12,653 nt of DNA from CAYZYO01 sp964482585. Its GTDB lineage: Bacteria; Bacillota; Syntrophomonadia; Syntrophomonadales; Syntrophomonadaceae. A model generated the notes under the pieces. It saw only the letters and a list, made by a program, of their open reading frames with translations, was not told where the DNA came from and searched no databases. Both the position numbers and the translations under genes were made by a program. The DNA lies in assembly GCA_964482585.1 (NCBI GenBank), contig CAYZYO010000073.1, forward strand, positions 1 through 12,653, in the 5' to 3' direction. Below are positions 1 through 6,407 of this stretch, in pieces; within the stretch, counting starts at the first letter, position 1, and each line of letters opens with the position of its first letter.

Positions 1-91
1 GATTAAACGCAACCCTTTTCTCTTGGCAGGGTCGCATTTACTTTGTCTATTGACGATTGGTTTAGAAGACTGATAAAAACCCCTCTTATTA

Positions 92-120
92 TTGACTTTA
101 CATGATAATTGTCATATAAT
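92..120 (+). promoter_or_regulatory. Sigma-A promoter of the leuS T-box transcript
   Basis: TTGACT (92-97) and a perfect TATAAT (115-120) are separated by exactly 17 bases, a near-consensus housekeeping promoter. Transcription should start near 126-128, about 20 bases before the first strand of T-box stem I. It therefore drives the whole leader, the embedded tRNA gene and leuS. No stronger candidate was seen between here and leuS. Confidence 0.85.
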
Positions 121-296
121 TGCTTATGGCAATTTAATATATAAAAAGCTATGAACCGGAGTAGTAGACAAAATATTACAGAGAGGTGCTGGAAGGTGTA
201 AAGCATCACTAATTTGTTGAACTCGCCGGGGAGCTTCACAGGTGATAAGCCTGTGACGGTTAGTTTTCGTTATAATTTTGAGTGGACAATATTTGT

Positions 297-372
297 GGGG
301 CTATGGCGCAGTTGGGAGCGCGCTTGAATGGCATTCAAGAGGTCGTGGGTTCGAATCCCACTAGCTCCACCA
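297..372 (+). tRNA. tRNA-Ala(GGC), nested in the leuS T-box leader
   Basis: The 76-base cloverleaf is complete. The acceptor strand GGGGCTA (297-303) pairs with TAGCTCC (362-368), including G3-U70, the main alanine identity element. The D stem is GCGC/GCGC (306-309, 318-321). The anticodon stem is CTTGA/TCAAG, with loop ATGGCAT and anticodon GGC at 330-332. The T stem is GTGGG/CCCAC, with loop TTCGAAT. The discriminator is A369 and CCA is encoded at 370-372. No arm has a mismatch, so it looks functional. It decodes GCC (and GCU). It has no promoter or terminator of its own, and lies downstream of the leuS promoter and upstream of the leuS attenuator. It should therefore be made on every leader transcript, whether or not leuS is read. 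Confidence 0.95.
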
Positions 373-409
373 TTTTTATATTATTTGTCAATGAGGGTGG
401 TATCGCGGG

Positions 410-448
410 AAAACTCTCGTCCCTAACCGGGATGAGGGTTTTTGTTTT
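410..448 (+). terminator. T-box attenuator (intrinsic terminator) of leuS
   Basis: Fourteen bases at 410-423 (AAAACTCTCGTCCC) pair with 429-442 (GGGATGAGGGTTTT) with only two G-U pairs around a 5-base loop, followed by a T-rich run to 448. The CCC at 421-423 is shared with the antiterminator pairing to 394-397, so the two structures exclude each other, as expected for a T-box. When leucyl-tRNA is charged, transcription should stop here, 28 bases before the leuS start codon. Confidence 0.9.
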
Positions 449-475
449 ATTTCAATAAATAAAAAGGAGGCTGTT

Positions 476-2953
476 ATGGATAACAGGTACGATTTTAAAT
501 CCATTGAGGCCAAATGGCAAAAGTACTGGGAAGAAAAACAGTTTTATAAAGTGAGTGAAGACCCTGAAAAACCCAAGTATTATGCTCTGGAGATGTTTCC
601 CTATCCGTCAGGTAATCTGCACATGGGACATGTGCGCAATTATGCCATAGGTGATGTAGTAGCAAGATTTAAGAGTATGAATGGGTTTAATGTTTTACAT
701 CCTATGGGATGGGATGCATTTGGACTGCCAGCTGAAAATGCGGCAATTAAAAATAATATTCATCCGTCTAAATGGACCAGTTCAAATATTGACAATATGA
801 AACTGCAGCTTAAAGGTATGGGAATAAGCTACGATTGGGATCGAGAAGTATCAACCTGTGACCCTGACTATTATAAATTCACCCAGTGGATGTTTTTAAA
901 ACTCTATGAAAATAACCTGGCCTATAAGAAAAAATCAGCTGTTAACTGGTGTCCTTCCTGCAAAACAGTTCTGGCTAATGAACAGGTGGTTGATGGAGCC
1001 TGTGAACGTTGTGAAGCTGTAGTAGAGCAAAAACAGCTGGAACAGTGGTTTTTCAAAATTACGGACTATGCTCAAAGGCTGCTGGATGATCTGGAACTCC
1101 TATCCGGTTGGCCGGAAAAGGTTAAGATTATGCAAAAAAACTGGATAGGACGCAGTGAAGGCTGTGAGTTCTCCATGCCTATAGATGGTACCAATGAAAC
1201 TATGAGCGTATTTACTACCCGTCCAGATACTGTTTTTGGAGTAACCTATATGGTTTTATCCCCTGAACATCCCCTGGTAGAAATTATAGCCCGGGGCAAA
1301 CCTCAGGAAGCTGAAGTAAAGGCTTTTGTTAATCGGATGAAGTTTACTGATGTAATTAACCGCACCGCAAATGAAACCGAAAAAGAAGGTGTTTTTACCG
1401 GTGCTTATGCCATTAATCCAGTTAACAGCAAAAAAATTCCTATCTGGATTGCGAATTATGTGCTTATGGATTACGGTACCGGAGCTATTATGGCAGTCCC
1501 TGCTCATGACCAGCGGGATTTTGAATTTGCTAAAAAATATAACATCCCTATCAGGGTAGTAATAAAAGGTGAAGATTCTCCTGGTAATGCAGATGAACTG
1601 ACTGAATCCTATACTGGGGATGGAGTGATGATAAATTCTGCTCAATTTGATGGTCTTACCGCAGAAGAGGGGATTAAACAGGTAACAAAATTCATGGAAG
1701 AATGGTCAATTGGTAAAGGTACTGTAAACTACCGTCTTCGTGACTGGCTAATATCCAGGCAGCGTTATTGGGGTGCGCCTATTCCTATTATTTATTGTAA
1801 AGACTGTGGAACCGTACCTGTTCCATATTCAGATCTTCCAGTATTTTTACCGGAAGACATTGAATTCAATCCTTCTGGCGAGTCTCCACTTAATTATGTC
1901 AAAAGCTTCTTAAATACCACATGTCCTAATTGCGGTAAGAAAGCCCGGAGGGAAACTGATACTATGGATACTTTTGTATGTTCTTCCTGGTATTTTGATC
2001 GCTATTGCAGTCCGCATCATACCAGCCTTCCTTTTACCAGGGAGGCAGTAGGCTACTGGATGCCGGTTGATCAATATATTGGAGGGGTGGAGCATGCAAT
2101 ACTACATCTAATGTATGCCCGCTTTTTTACCAAGTTCCTTTATGATATTAATATGCTTTCCTGTCAGGAACCCTTTTCCAATCTACTTACACAGGGTATG
2201 GTGCTTAAAGACAGCTCGAAAATGTCTAAATCCAAAGGTAATGTAGTCAGTCCTGAAGATATAATAAACACCTTTGGTGCAGATACAGCCAGATTGTTTA
2301 TTCTTTTCGCTTCCCCACCCGAACGAGATTTAGAATGGAGCGATCAGGGAGTGGAAGGGGCTTATAGATTTTTAAACCGCATCTGGCGTCTAATAACAGA
2401 ATACTCGGTAAAAATTAAGGAAGGCGATATTCCGGGGAGCTTTGCCGATTTAGATCCAGAAACGAAAAAGCTTCATTTCAAGACCCATGCTACAATTAAA
2501 AAGGTTACTGAAGATATTGAACAGCGCTTTAATTTCAATACTGCCATAAGTGCCATAATGGAGCTGGCAAATAGTATAAACAGCTATAGCGAAACCAAAA
2601 ACCCGGATTATGGTGTCGTTAAGGAAGCAATTAGTAATCTGCTCTTACTCTTAACTCCCTTTTCTCCACATATCTGTGAGGAACTCTGGCATATTATCGG
2701 CAATAATAATAGCATATGCCAGCAAACCTGGCCACAGTATGATCCGTCAGCTCTCGTACAAGATGAGATAGAAATAGTTATTCAGGTTAATGGGAAAGTA
2801 AGGGATAAAATAAATATGCCTGCTGATTCAACCGAAAATGACCTCAACCAGGCTGCACTGGAAAATACTAAAGTTGTACAGTTGACACAGGGCAAGAAAA
2901 TTATCAAGTCAATAGTAGTCCCAGGTAAATTGGTTAATATAGTTGCCAAATAA
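476..2953 (+). CDS. leuS: Leucine--tRNA ligase
   Basis: Cytoplasmic class I aminoacyl-tRNA synthetase that charges tRNA-Leu with leucine using ATP. At 825 aa it has the usual bacterial length. The HIGH motif appears as HMGH (residues 49-52) and KMSKS lies at 582-586. A zinc-binding insertion has CPSC from Cys159 with a second CERC pair, and a further CKDC/CPNC pair comes before the catalytic C-half. The CP1 editing domain has TTRPDT (247-252), with Thr252, and AVPAHDQRD with Asp345, the residues used for editing in well-studied LeuRS enzymes, so proofreading should be intact. The anticodon-binding domain and small C-terminal domain fill the end. The start ATG has AAAAAGGAGG five bases upstream. 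Expression is controlled by the leucine T-box at 144-448. The gene converges on rsfS. Confidence 0.98.
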   Translation: MDNRYDFKSIEAKWQKYWEEKQFYKVSEDPEKPKYYALEMFPYPSGNLHMGHVRNYAIGDVVARFKSMNGFNVLHPMGWDAFGLPAENAAIKNNIHPSKWTSSNIDNMKLQLKGMGISYDWDREVSTCDPDYYKFTQWMFLKLYENNLAYKKKSAVNWCPSCKTVLANEQVVDGACERCEAVVEQKQLEQWFFKITDYAQRLLDDLELLSGWPEKVKIMQKNWIGRSEGCEFSMPIDGTNETMSVFTTRPDTVFGVTYMVLSPEHPLVEIIARGKPQEAEVKAFVNRMKFTDVINRTANETEKEGVFTGAYAINPVNSKKIPIWIANYVLMDYGTGAIMAVPAHDQRDFEFAKKYNIPIRVVIKGEDSPGNADELTESYTGDGVMINSAQFDGLTAEEGIKQVTKFMEEWSIGKGTVNYRLRDWLISRQRYWGAPIPIIYCKDCGTVPVPYSDLPVFLPEDIEFNPSGESPLNYVKSFLNTTCPNCGKKARRETDTMDTFVCSSWYFDRYCSPHHTSLPFTREAVGYWMPVDQYIGGVEHAILHLMYARFFTKFLYDINMLSCQEPFSNLLTQGMVLKDSSKMSKSKGNVVSPEDIINTFGADTARLFILFASPPERDLEWSDQGVEGAYRFLNRIWRLITEYSVKIKEGDIPGSFADLDPETKKLHFKTHATIKKVTEDIEQRFNFNTAISAIMELANSINSYSETKNPDYGVVKEAISNLLLLLTPFSPHICEELWHIIGNNNSICQQTWPQYDPSALVQDEIEIVIQVNGKVRDKINMPADSTENDLNQAALENTKVVQLTQGKKIIKSIVVPGKLVNIVAK

Positions 2954-2964
2954 AGGATGCCAAT

Positions 2965-2989
2965 AAACCGGGTGCTCGCACCCGGTTTT
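2965..2989 (+). terminator. Terminator between convergent leuS and rsfS
   Basis: AAACCGGGTG (2965-2974) pairs perfectly with CACCCGGTTT (2979-2988) around a CTCG tetraloop. The T run on the plus strand is short (TTTT, then ACGC). It lies 11 bases after the leuS stop and 46 bases beyond the rsfS stop, so it probably ends leuS transcripts and may also serve the opposite strand, whose tail is only weakly U-rich. Confidence 0.8.
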
Positions 2990-3034
2990 ACGCTTTAAGG
3001 GAGACATTTATTTTATGTTTAAGATGTTTTTTTA

Positions 3035-3388
3035 TTACTTGATGTTTTGTAGAGCAGCTCTTTTGGCTTCTCCCCAAAGATTCTCCAGTCCATAGAAGTT
3101 TCTTTCCTCTTCCCGGAAAATATGCAGAATAGTAGAACTGTAATCAAGAACTACCCATGTTCCTTCCTGGTACCCGTCTTCTCTTGTAGGCAAAATATTA
3201 TACTGCTTCAGAGTTTTTTCAACCGTATCCGCTATGCTCTTTACCTGGATAATATTTCGTCCAGCAGCAATAACAAAATAATCAGCTATAACCGTAAGGT
3301 CTGCCACTTCTAAAATGACTACATCTAAAGCCTTCTCTTCAAGACAGGCATCAGCAATTATCTGCACCAGTTTGTCTTCGTTAATCAA
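3035..3388 (-). CDS. rsfS: Ribosomal silencing factor RsfS (DUF143/Iojap family)
   Basis: The 117-aa protein matches the RsfS/YbeB family, which binds ribosomal protein L14 on the 50S subunit and blocks subunit joining in starvation. Recognisable stretches are the central DYFVIAAGRN (about 37-46), DGYQEGTWVVLDYSS, and the C-terminal HIFREEERNFYGLENLW. These are the family's most conserved segments. The start is TTG (3388-3386), chosen because AGGAGGG (3401-3395) lies six bases upstream and the protein begins where the family begins. It is the last gene of the nadD-yqeK-rsfS operon, 37 bases after yqeK, a standard order in Firmicutes. Confidence 0.95.
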   Translation of the reverse strand: MINEDKLVQIIADACLEEKALDVVILEVADLTVIADYFVIAAGRNIIQVKSIADTVEKTLKQYNILPTREDGYQEGTWVVLDYSSTILHIFREEERNFYGLENLWGEAKRAALQNIK

Positions 3389-3425
3389 ATACAGCCCTCC
3401 TATATTAATATGTATTATAAATACG

Positions 3426-3998
3426 TTATCCCCACAATAACATTAGAAAGTGATTCCGAATTAAAACTGTTTTCGGATGAATAATTCTTCCTTGATCTAT
3501 ACAATATTTTAAAGTTGATTGTGAACCAACCAGCATTCCCTGATCAAGATTTCTAAATGCCAAACATTTAAGCCTTTCCATGCCAGGAAAATCTCGTCCC
3601 GGTTCAATCATATCCGCCAGGTAGATAATTTTATCCATTTCGCTCATATGCAGTGAGCCCAATGTATGAAATCTAACTGCGTTTAGTATAGCATCATCTT
3701 CTATCCCCAGTTCTTCTTTTAACAGATAGGCACCTACTGGAGCATGGAGTACATCAGGAATATACCTTTCTATTTCATCTTCAATAAGACCGTTCTCCTC
3801 AGCAATTGCCAGGAGCTGATCTCCTGGTATACCTTTAGCATAATCGTGCAAAAGACCTGTAATATAGGTTTTCTCTACATCAACCCCATAATATTCAGCT
3901 AAGTCCCTTGCCACATCAGCCATTCGCAGTGAATGTTTAAAGCGCTTCTCTGATAACCTGAACCTGATTATGCTAGTAGCTTCTTTATACCCGAGCAT
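3426..3998 (-). CDS. yqeK: HD-domain Ap4A hydrolase, YqeK family
   Basis: The 190-aa protein carries the YqeK-type HD metal-binding set: His22 (KHSLRM), His51-Asp52 (LLHDYAKG), His85 (LHAPVG), His111 (RFHTLG) and Asp129 (YLADMIEPGR). The family hydrolyses diadenosine tetraphosphate symmetrically to two ADP, using a metal-bound centre. The reading frame is open 12 codons further upstream, but ATG 3998 is preferred. It has AAGGAGGAGG about eight bases before it, leaves one base after the nadD stop, and gives the family's usual N-terminus. The near-zero spacing suggests translational coupling with nadD. The last ten residues are unusually hydrophobic (HFLMLLWG), which I cannot interpret. Confidence 0.95.
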   Translation of the reverse strand: MLGYKEATSIIRFRLSEKRFKHSLRMADVARDLAEYYGVDVEKTYITGLLHDYAKGIPGDQLLAIAEENGLIEDEIERYIPDVLHAPVGAYLLKEELGIEDDAILNAVRFHTLGSLHMSEMDKIIYLADMIEPGRDFPGMERLKCLAFRNLDQGMLVGSQSTLKYCIDQGRIIHPKTVLIRNHFLMLLWG

Positions 3999-3999
3999 C

Positions 4000-4626
4000 T
4001 TATGAAGCCTCCTCCTTATATAAACCGTGCTCAATAATATAACACTCTACCTCCGGAGGTAATAGATATTTTATTGGTTTATTCTTTAAAACCCTTTCTC
4101 TTATTTCACTCGATGAAATATCCAGACCCGGTACCTGTAATTGTAATACATTTTGCCATAATGCAGGAGGTAAACCAGATAAAGCCTCATCATATCTATT
4201 AATACTGTAACCGGGACGAGTAACTACTATAAACTTACACATTGTAACCAGGTATTCAATATCCTTCCATGTATGCATATAAAATAGACAATCAGCACCT
4301 ATAATAACATGAATGATTACACCAGGATACTGTTTAGAAAAATAATCAACAGTATCAATAGTATAAGAATAGCCTTTTCTTTCCATTTCCAGAGGGGAGA
4401 TTTGAAAAAAGATATTATCACGAATAGCCATTTTAACCATTTCGTAGCGTTCTTTTTCAGGGGAAATATTCTTTGCATCTTTATGAGGTGGCCGTGCTGA
4501 AGGTACTATTAATACCTCATCCAAGCAAAACATGTACCTGGCGTATTCCGCAGCCACAAGATGACCATAGTGGATGGGGTCAAAAGTACCCCCAAAGATC
4601 CCTAGTGATTTAACTTCTTTCAACAT
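4000..4626 (-). CDS. nadD: Nicotinate-nucleotide adenylyltransferase
   Basis: Cytoplasmic enzyme that joins nicotinate mononucleotide and ATP to form nicotinic acid adenine dinucleotide, the penultimate step to NAD. The nucleotidyltransferase signature GIFGGTFDPIHYGH lies at residues 9-22, and the second signature SSSEIRERV near 170. The length of about 208 aa is normal. The open frame extends 27 codons further upstream, but that segment has no ribosome site and is hydrophobic noise. AAAGGAGG (4637-4630) lies only three bases before ATG 4626 and six before the next codon, TTG 4623, so translation may really begin at TTG. First gene of nadD-yqeK-rsfS. Its usual partner proA lies 3 kb away beyond an insertion, so it needs its own promoter. 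Confidence 0.95.
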   Translation of the reverse strand: MLKEVKSLGIFGGTFDPIHYGHLVAAEYARYMFCLDEVLIVPSARPPHKDAKNISPEKERYEMVKMAIRDNIFFQISPLEMERKGYSYTIDTVDYFSKQYPGVIIHVIIGADCLFYMHTWKDIEYLVTMCKFIVVTRPGYSINRYDEALSGLPPALWQNVLQLQVPGLDISSSEIRERVLKNKPIKYLLPPEVECYIIEHGLYKEEAS

Positions 4627-4656
4627 TAACCTCCTTTTTATCATATTAAAAACTAT

Positions 4657-4686
4657 ATAATAATTCCCTGCAAAAAATGGTCTGAA
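4657..4686 (-). promoter_or_regulatory. Candidate promoter of nadD-yqeK-rsfS
   Basis: On the minus strand, TTCAGA (4686-4681) and TATTAT (4662-4657) are 18 bases apart. They match the sigma-A consensus at 4 and 5 of 6 positions, placing a start near 4650 and a leader of about 24 bases that contains the nadD ribosome site. It is the best candidate near the gene but unremarkable for AT-rich DNA. A promoter is expected here because the upstream genes point the other way. Confidence 0.3.
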
Positions 4687-4689
4687 AAC

Positions 4690-5131
4690 TAATACAAAAT
4701 TTATCAATTAAGGGTCTTGCACAGTGTTCATAATCCTAAATAGATCATTCTGAGCACCAGTAAAAACTTTTTAAGGTTCTACGGCTTTGCCTCTGGATGA
4801 CAATACTAAAATCTCTGGCTGATTAATGATATAAAAAAACCAATTGGGCAAAATCCTCGATATAAAACTATTTTCATAAGCGGCCCTTTCCGTATTTTAA
4901 TAGTGTTTTTCCTTAGGTAAATGATACCTGTACCATAAAAAAAAAGCAAATAGGCTTAACTGTTTATTAATGAAAAGTCTTGCAACCTCAAAATTTCAAC
5001 AGGTCAGCGCTACCTTAGAATAACAGCACTAAAAAACCGGGGAATAAAAAGCTAATTATGTAAATCTTTTTTACTTACCCCTCTATCCCCGAAGGATACA
5101 ACCACTTATGAAAACAAAGTAGGTGATTAAC
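4690..5131. other. Non-coding stretch without a recognised feature
   Basis: AT-rich DNA with stop codons throughout and no open frame with a ribosome site on either strand. A weak 10-base inverted pair (TCATTCTGAG 4745-4754, CTCTGGATGA 4791-4800) and short oligo-A runs are present, but I cannot assign either. It reads as decayed or repeat-derived sequence at the edge of the insertion between nadD and proA. Confidence 0.5.
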
Positions 5132-5161
5132 CACAGATGAACACAGATTCACGCAGATTTT
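5132..5161. repeat. Three imperfect tandem decamers
   Basis: CACAGATGAA (5132-5141), CACAGATTCA (5142-5151) and CGCAGATTTT (5152-5161) follow each other directly. They share the core (C)RCAGAT with a 10-base period, about one helical turn. From memory, similar CACAGATGAACACAGAT-type repeats occur dispersed between genes in many bacterial genomes. No function can be given. Confidence 0.6.
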
Positions 5162-5240
5162 TTGGTTTTTTTTTTGATAAGTATCTAAAAACTATAATAT
5201 TTTACTTTTAACTCTGCAGTTAATCCCTAATTCTTATACT

Positions 5241-5267
5241 GTACCGTATCCTTGTTTTGTACCGTAT
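5241..5267. repeat. Direct repeat GTACCGTAT, 18-base period
   Basis: GTACCGTAT occurs at 5241-5249 and again at 5259-5267. The inverted core TACGGTA follows at 5278-5284, at the edge of the REP-like pair. The clustering suggests rearranged ends of the neighbouring repeat rather than an operator, since no gene start lies nearby. Confidence 0.4.
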
Positions 5268-5278
5268 TCTCATATTAT

Positions 5279-5353
5279 ACGGTAGAGGCGACTTCAGCCG
5301 CTGCCCAGCCGGAATTCAGGTGTCAGGGCGGCGACTGAAGTCGCTTCTACGGT
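5279..5353. repeat. REP-like inverted hairpin pair (REPIN/BIME type)
   Basis: Two inverted arms flank a spacer of about 26 bases: ACGGTAGAGGCGACTTCAG at 5279-5297 plus CCGC, and its near reverse complement at 5328-5353. Each arm contains its own small hairpin. GCGACTGAAGTCGC (5331-5344) is perfect in the right arm, and one pair is mismatched in the left. Each hairpin is headed by GTAG, the tetranucleotide that IS200-like RAYT transposases recognise in known REP elements. The block is far more GC-rich than its surroundings. No RAYT gene is in the window. An open frame across 5257-5463 is only a by-product of the repeat. Confidence 0.65.
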
Positions 5354-5542
5354 TATCTGGTTGCTGCAGTCTTACCAAAATCAGTGCCTGGCCGACTTAT
5401 CTGGTTATTGCATTAAGCTTTTATTTTTTTACTAAATATATCTGTATGGCCAATTTAGATTAAAACCTCTATAATGAATTAATATACCTGCTATACTTGA
5501 AAAGTTTTTTAGTAATTGATTAATTATTGTTCGCATTTGAGA

Positions 5543-5692
5543 ATTTTGCATAATAGTTATTTTATATCATTAGAGCTCTTGCATCCATAGAGGATACTTT
5601 ATTCTCCGGCTTGAAGTCCTCTTGAGGCAAAACCAAAGGAGCTAAAGATTCTAACTGGAGCTCAAAACATGTTTTTGAATTATGCTGCAAAA
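5543..5692. repeat. Left arm of a long imperfect inverted repeat
   Basis: This arm of about 150 bases matches the reverse complement of 6408-6553. The best blocks are CCATAGAGGA (5585-5594), TCTCCGGCTT (5603-5612), GGCAAAACCAAAGGAGCTAA from 5626 on through AGATTCTA, and ACATGTTTTTG (5667-5677) followed by ATTATGC. Outer similarity reaches ATTTTGCATA at 5543-5552. The block at 5585-5607 is a decayed hairpin of the REP-like kind. The arm ends 28 bases before the start of the cysteine-cluster gene, so it supplies that gene's upstream region. Confidence 0.75.
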
Positions 5693-5720
5693 CTCTCATT
5701 TATAAGTGAGGTCTGCTTTT

Positions 5721-6341
5721 ATGGAAAAGAAAATTAATATTACGTTTCACAATGAAGGTTTACGCAGTTATATCGAAATTGATTTATGTGCTCAATGTCC
5801 CCGGCAGGACGACAAAGGGTGTTGTGGTTATTATTCACCGGTATTCTATCCGAGTGATTTGGCCTATCTTTTAATTTATAAACCTGATCTAATAGAGTAT
5901 ATCTTTAGTATTAAAGACATAACTGTACTTGATGCATCGGTAACGGTTAACAATACCATTGATGGTGAAAGCTATCGCTGCCATTTTCACAGTAAATCCC
6001 AGGGCTGTTACCTGGAACAAAAATTTCGGGAATCCATCTGCCGCCATTTTGTCTGCCCTGGTGTTGCCTGGGAAAGTGAAAAGAGTTTAAAAAACTGGAA
6101 GAAATTTTTTTCAGACCTTTCTGATTATGAAATAGCTCTTAATAACAAAATAGCCTCTGGCTTAAAGACCCGTGGATTAACTTTAAGGAATCATGATATG
6201 AGGAATGTTTTCTTTAAAGAAATGCTTATATTATATAGAAATGAAACTAAAAATCTACCTTCGTTTATATACAAATATCCGGCGGTTGAGAAACTAACTA
6301 TTATAAGGGAAATAAAGTATGGCAAAGAATGGCCTCTTTAA
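5721..6341 (+). CDS. YkgJ-type cysteine-cluster protein
   Basis: The 206-aa soluble protein has no signal peptide or membrane segment. Eight cysteines stand in two groups: Cys23, Cys26, Cys34 and Cys35 (CxxC-x7-CC), then Cys87, Cys96, Cys107 and Cys112, the last two in ICRHFVC. This matches the layout of the YkgJ/UPF0153 zinc- or iron-chelating family, CxxCxxxCC followed by C...C...RPxxCRxxxC, so I infer a bound metal or Fe-S cluster. The biochemical role is unknown. The rest (about 115-206) is charged and helical with no recognised domain. ATG 5721 is preferred over the in-frame GTG at 5706 because a TGAGGT sequence (5707-5712) lies in front of it; that site is weak. The gene sits alone between inverted repeat arms and opposite to the flanking core genes, which suggests an acquired unit. 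Confidence 0.8.
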   Translation: MEKKINITFHNEGLRSYIEIDLCAQCPRQDDKGCCGYYSPVFYPSDLAYLLIYKPDLIEYIFSIKDITVLDASVTVNNTIDGESYRCHFHSKSQGCYLEQKFRESICRHFVCPGVAWESEKSLKNWKKFFSDLSDYEIALNNKIASGLKTRGLTLRNHDMRNVFFKEMLILYRNETKNLPSFIYKYPAVEKLTIIREIKYGKEWPL

Positions 6342-6407
6342 TGTATAATATCAGTCTAAGGGGTAAAATAATCACTTAAACTTTTATATTATAATTATTA
6401 TAATAAT

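Larger units (their letters stand above)
144..448 (+). promoter_or_regulatory. Leucine T-box leader of leuS, interrupted by a tRNA gene
   Basis: T-box leaders bind uncharged tRNA and switch a terminator to an antiterminator. Stem I is recognisable. The basal helix pairs AAGCT (146-150) with AGCTT (232-236) and CCGG (155-158) with CCGG (226-229). Next come the AGTAGTAG strand (159-166), a helix ACAAA (168-172) with TTTGT (213-217), an AGAGAG stretch near 180-185 and an apical hairpin at about 185-208. The loop-E GAA (219-221) is followed by the specifier CTC (222-224), a leucine codon that matches the downstream gene. A second hairpin pairs TCACAGG (236-242) with CCTGTGA (250-256). The T-box AGGGTGGTATCGCGG lies at 394-408. 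Its bulge TGGT (398-401) fits an ACCA tRNA end, and AGGG (394-397) can pair with CCCT (421-424) as antiterminator. A complete tRNA-Ala gene occupies 297-372 between these two halves, which is abnormal. Function is inferred from structure; the specifier assignment is firm. Confidence 0.9.

Noticed and set aside
50..78. Possible second promoter, TTGACG followed by ATAAAA
   Set aside because: The -10 match is poor, and a near-perfect promoter lies 40 bases downstream at 92-120.
3..239. 78-codon open frame on the minus strand
   Set aside because: It covers the leuS promoter and T-box stem I, has no ribosome site and no recognisable protein; a by-product of the leader sequence.
4627..4707. 27-codon upstream extension of nadD
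   Set aside because: The extension lies before the AAAGGAGG site, is hydrophobic and unlike NadD, and overlaps the likely promoter.
4745..4800. Imperfect inverted pair TCATTCTGAG / CTCTGGATGA, like ends of a dispersed repeat
   Set aside because: Only 8 of 10 positions pair and the interior has no structure I can defend; listed inside the non-coding stretch only.
5100..5360. CRISPR-like array
   Set aside because: The repeats are 9-10 bases, without regular spacers, and no cas genes are present.
5257..5463. 68-codon open frame on the plus strand
   Set aside because: It runs through the REP-like inverted pair, has no ribosome site, and its sequence is explained by the repeat.
5675..5704. TTGAAT with TTTATA as promoter of the cysteine-cluster gene
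   Set aside because: Spacing is 18 and the predicted start near 5711 would leave almost no leader and would fall in the ribosome site.
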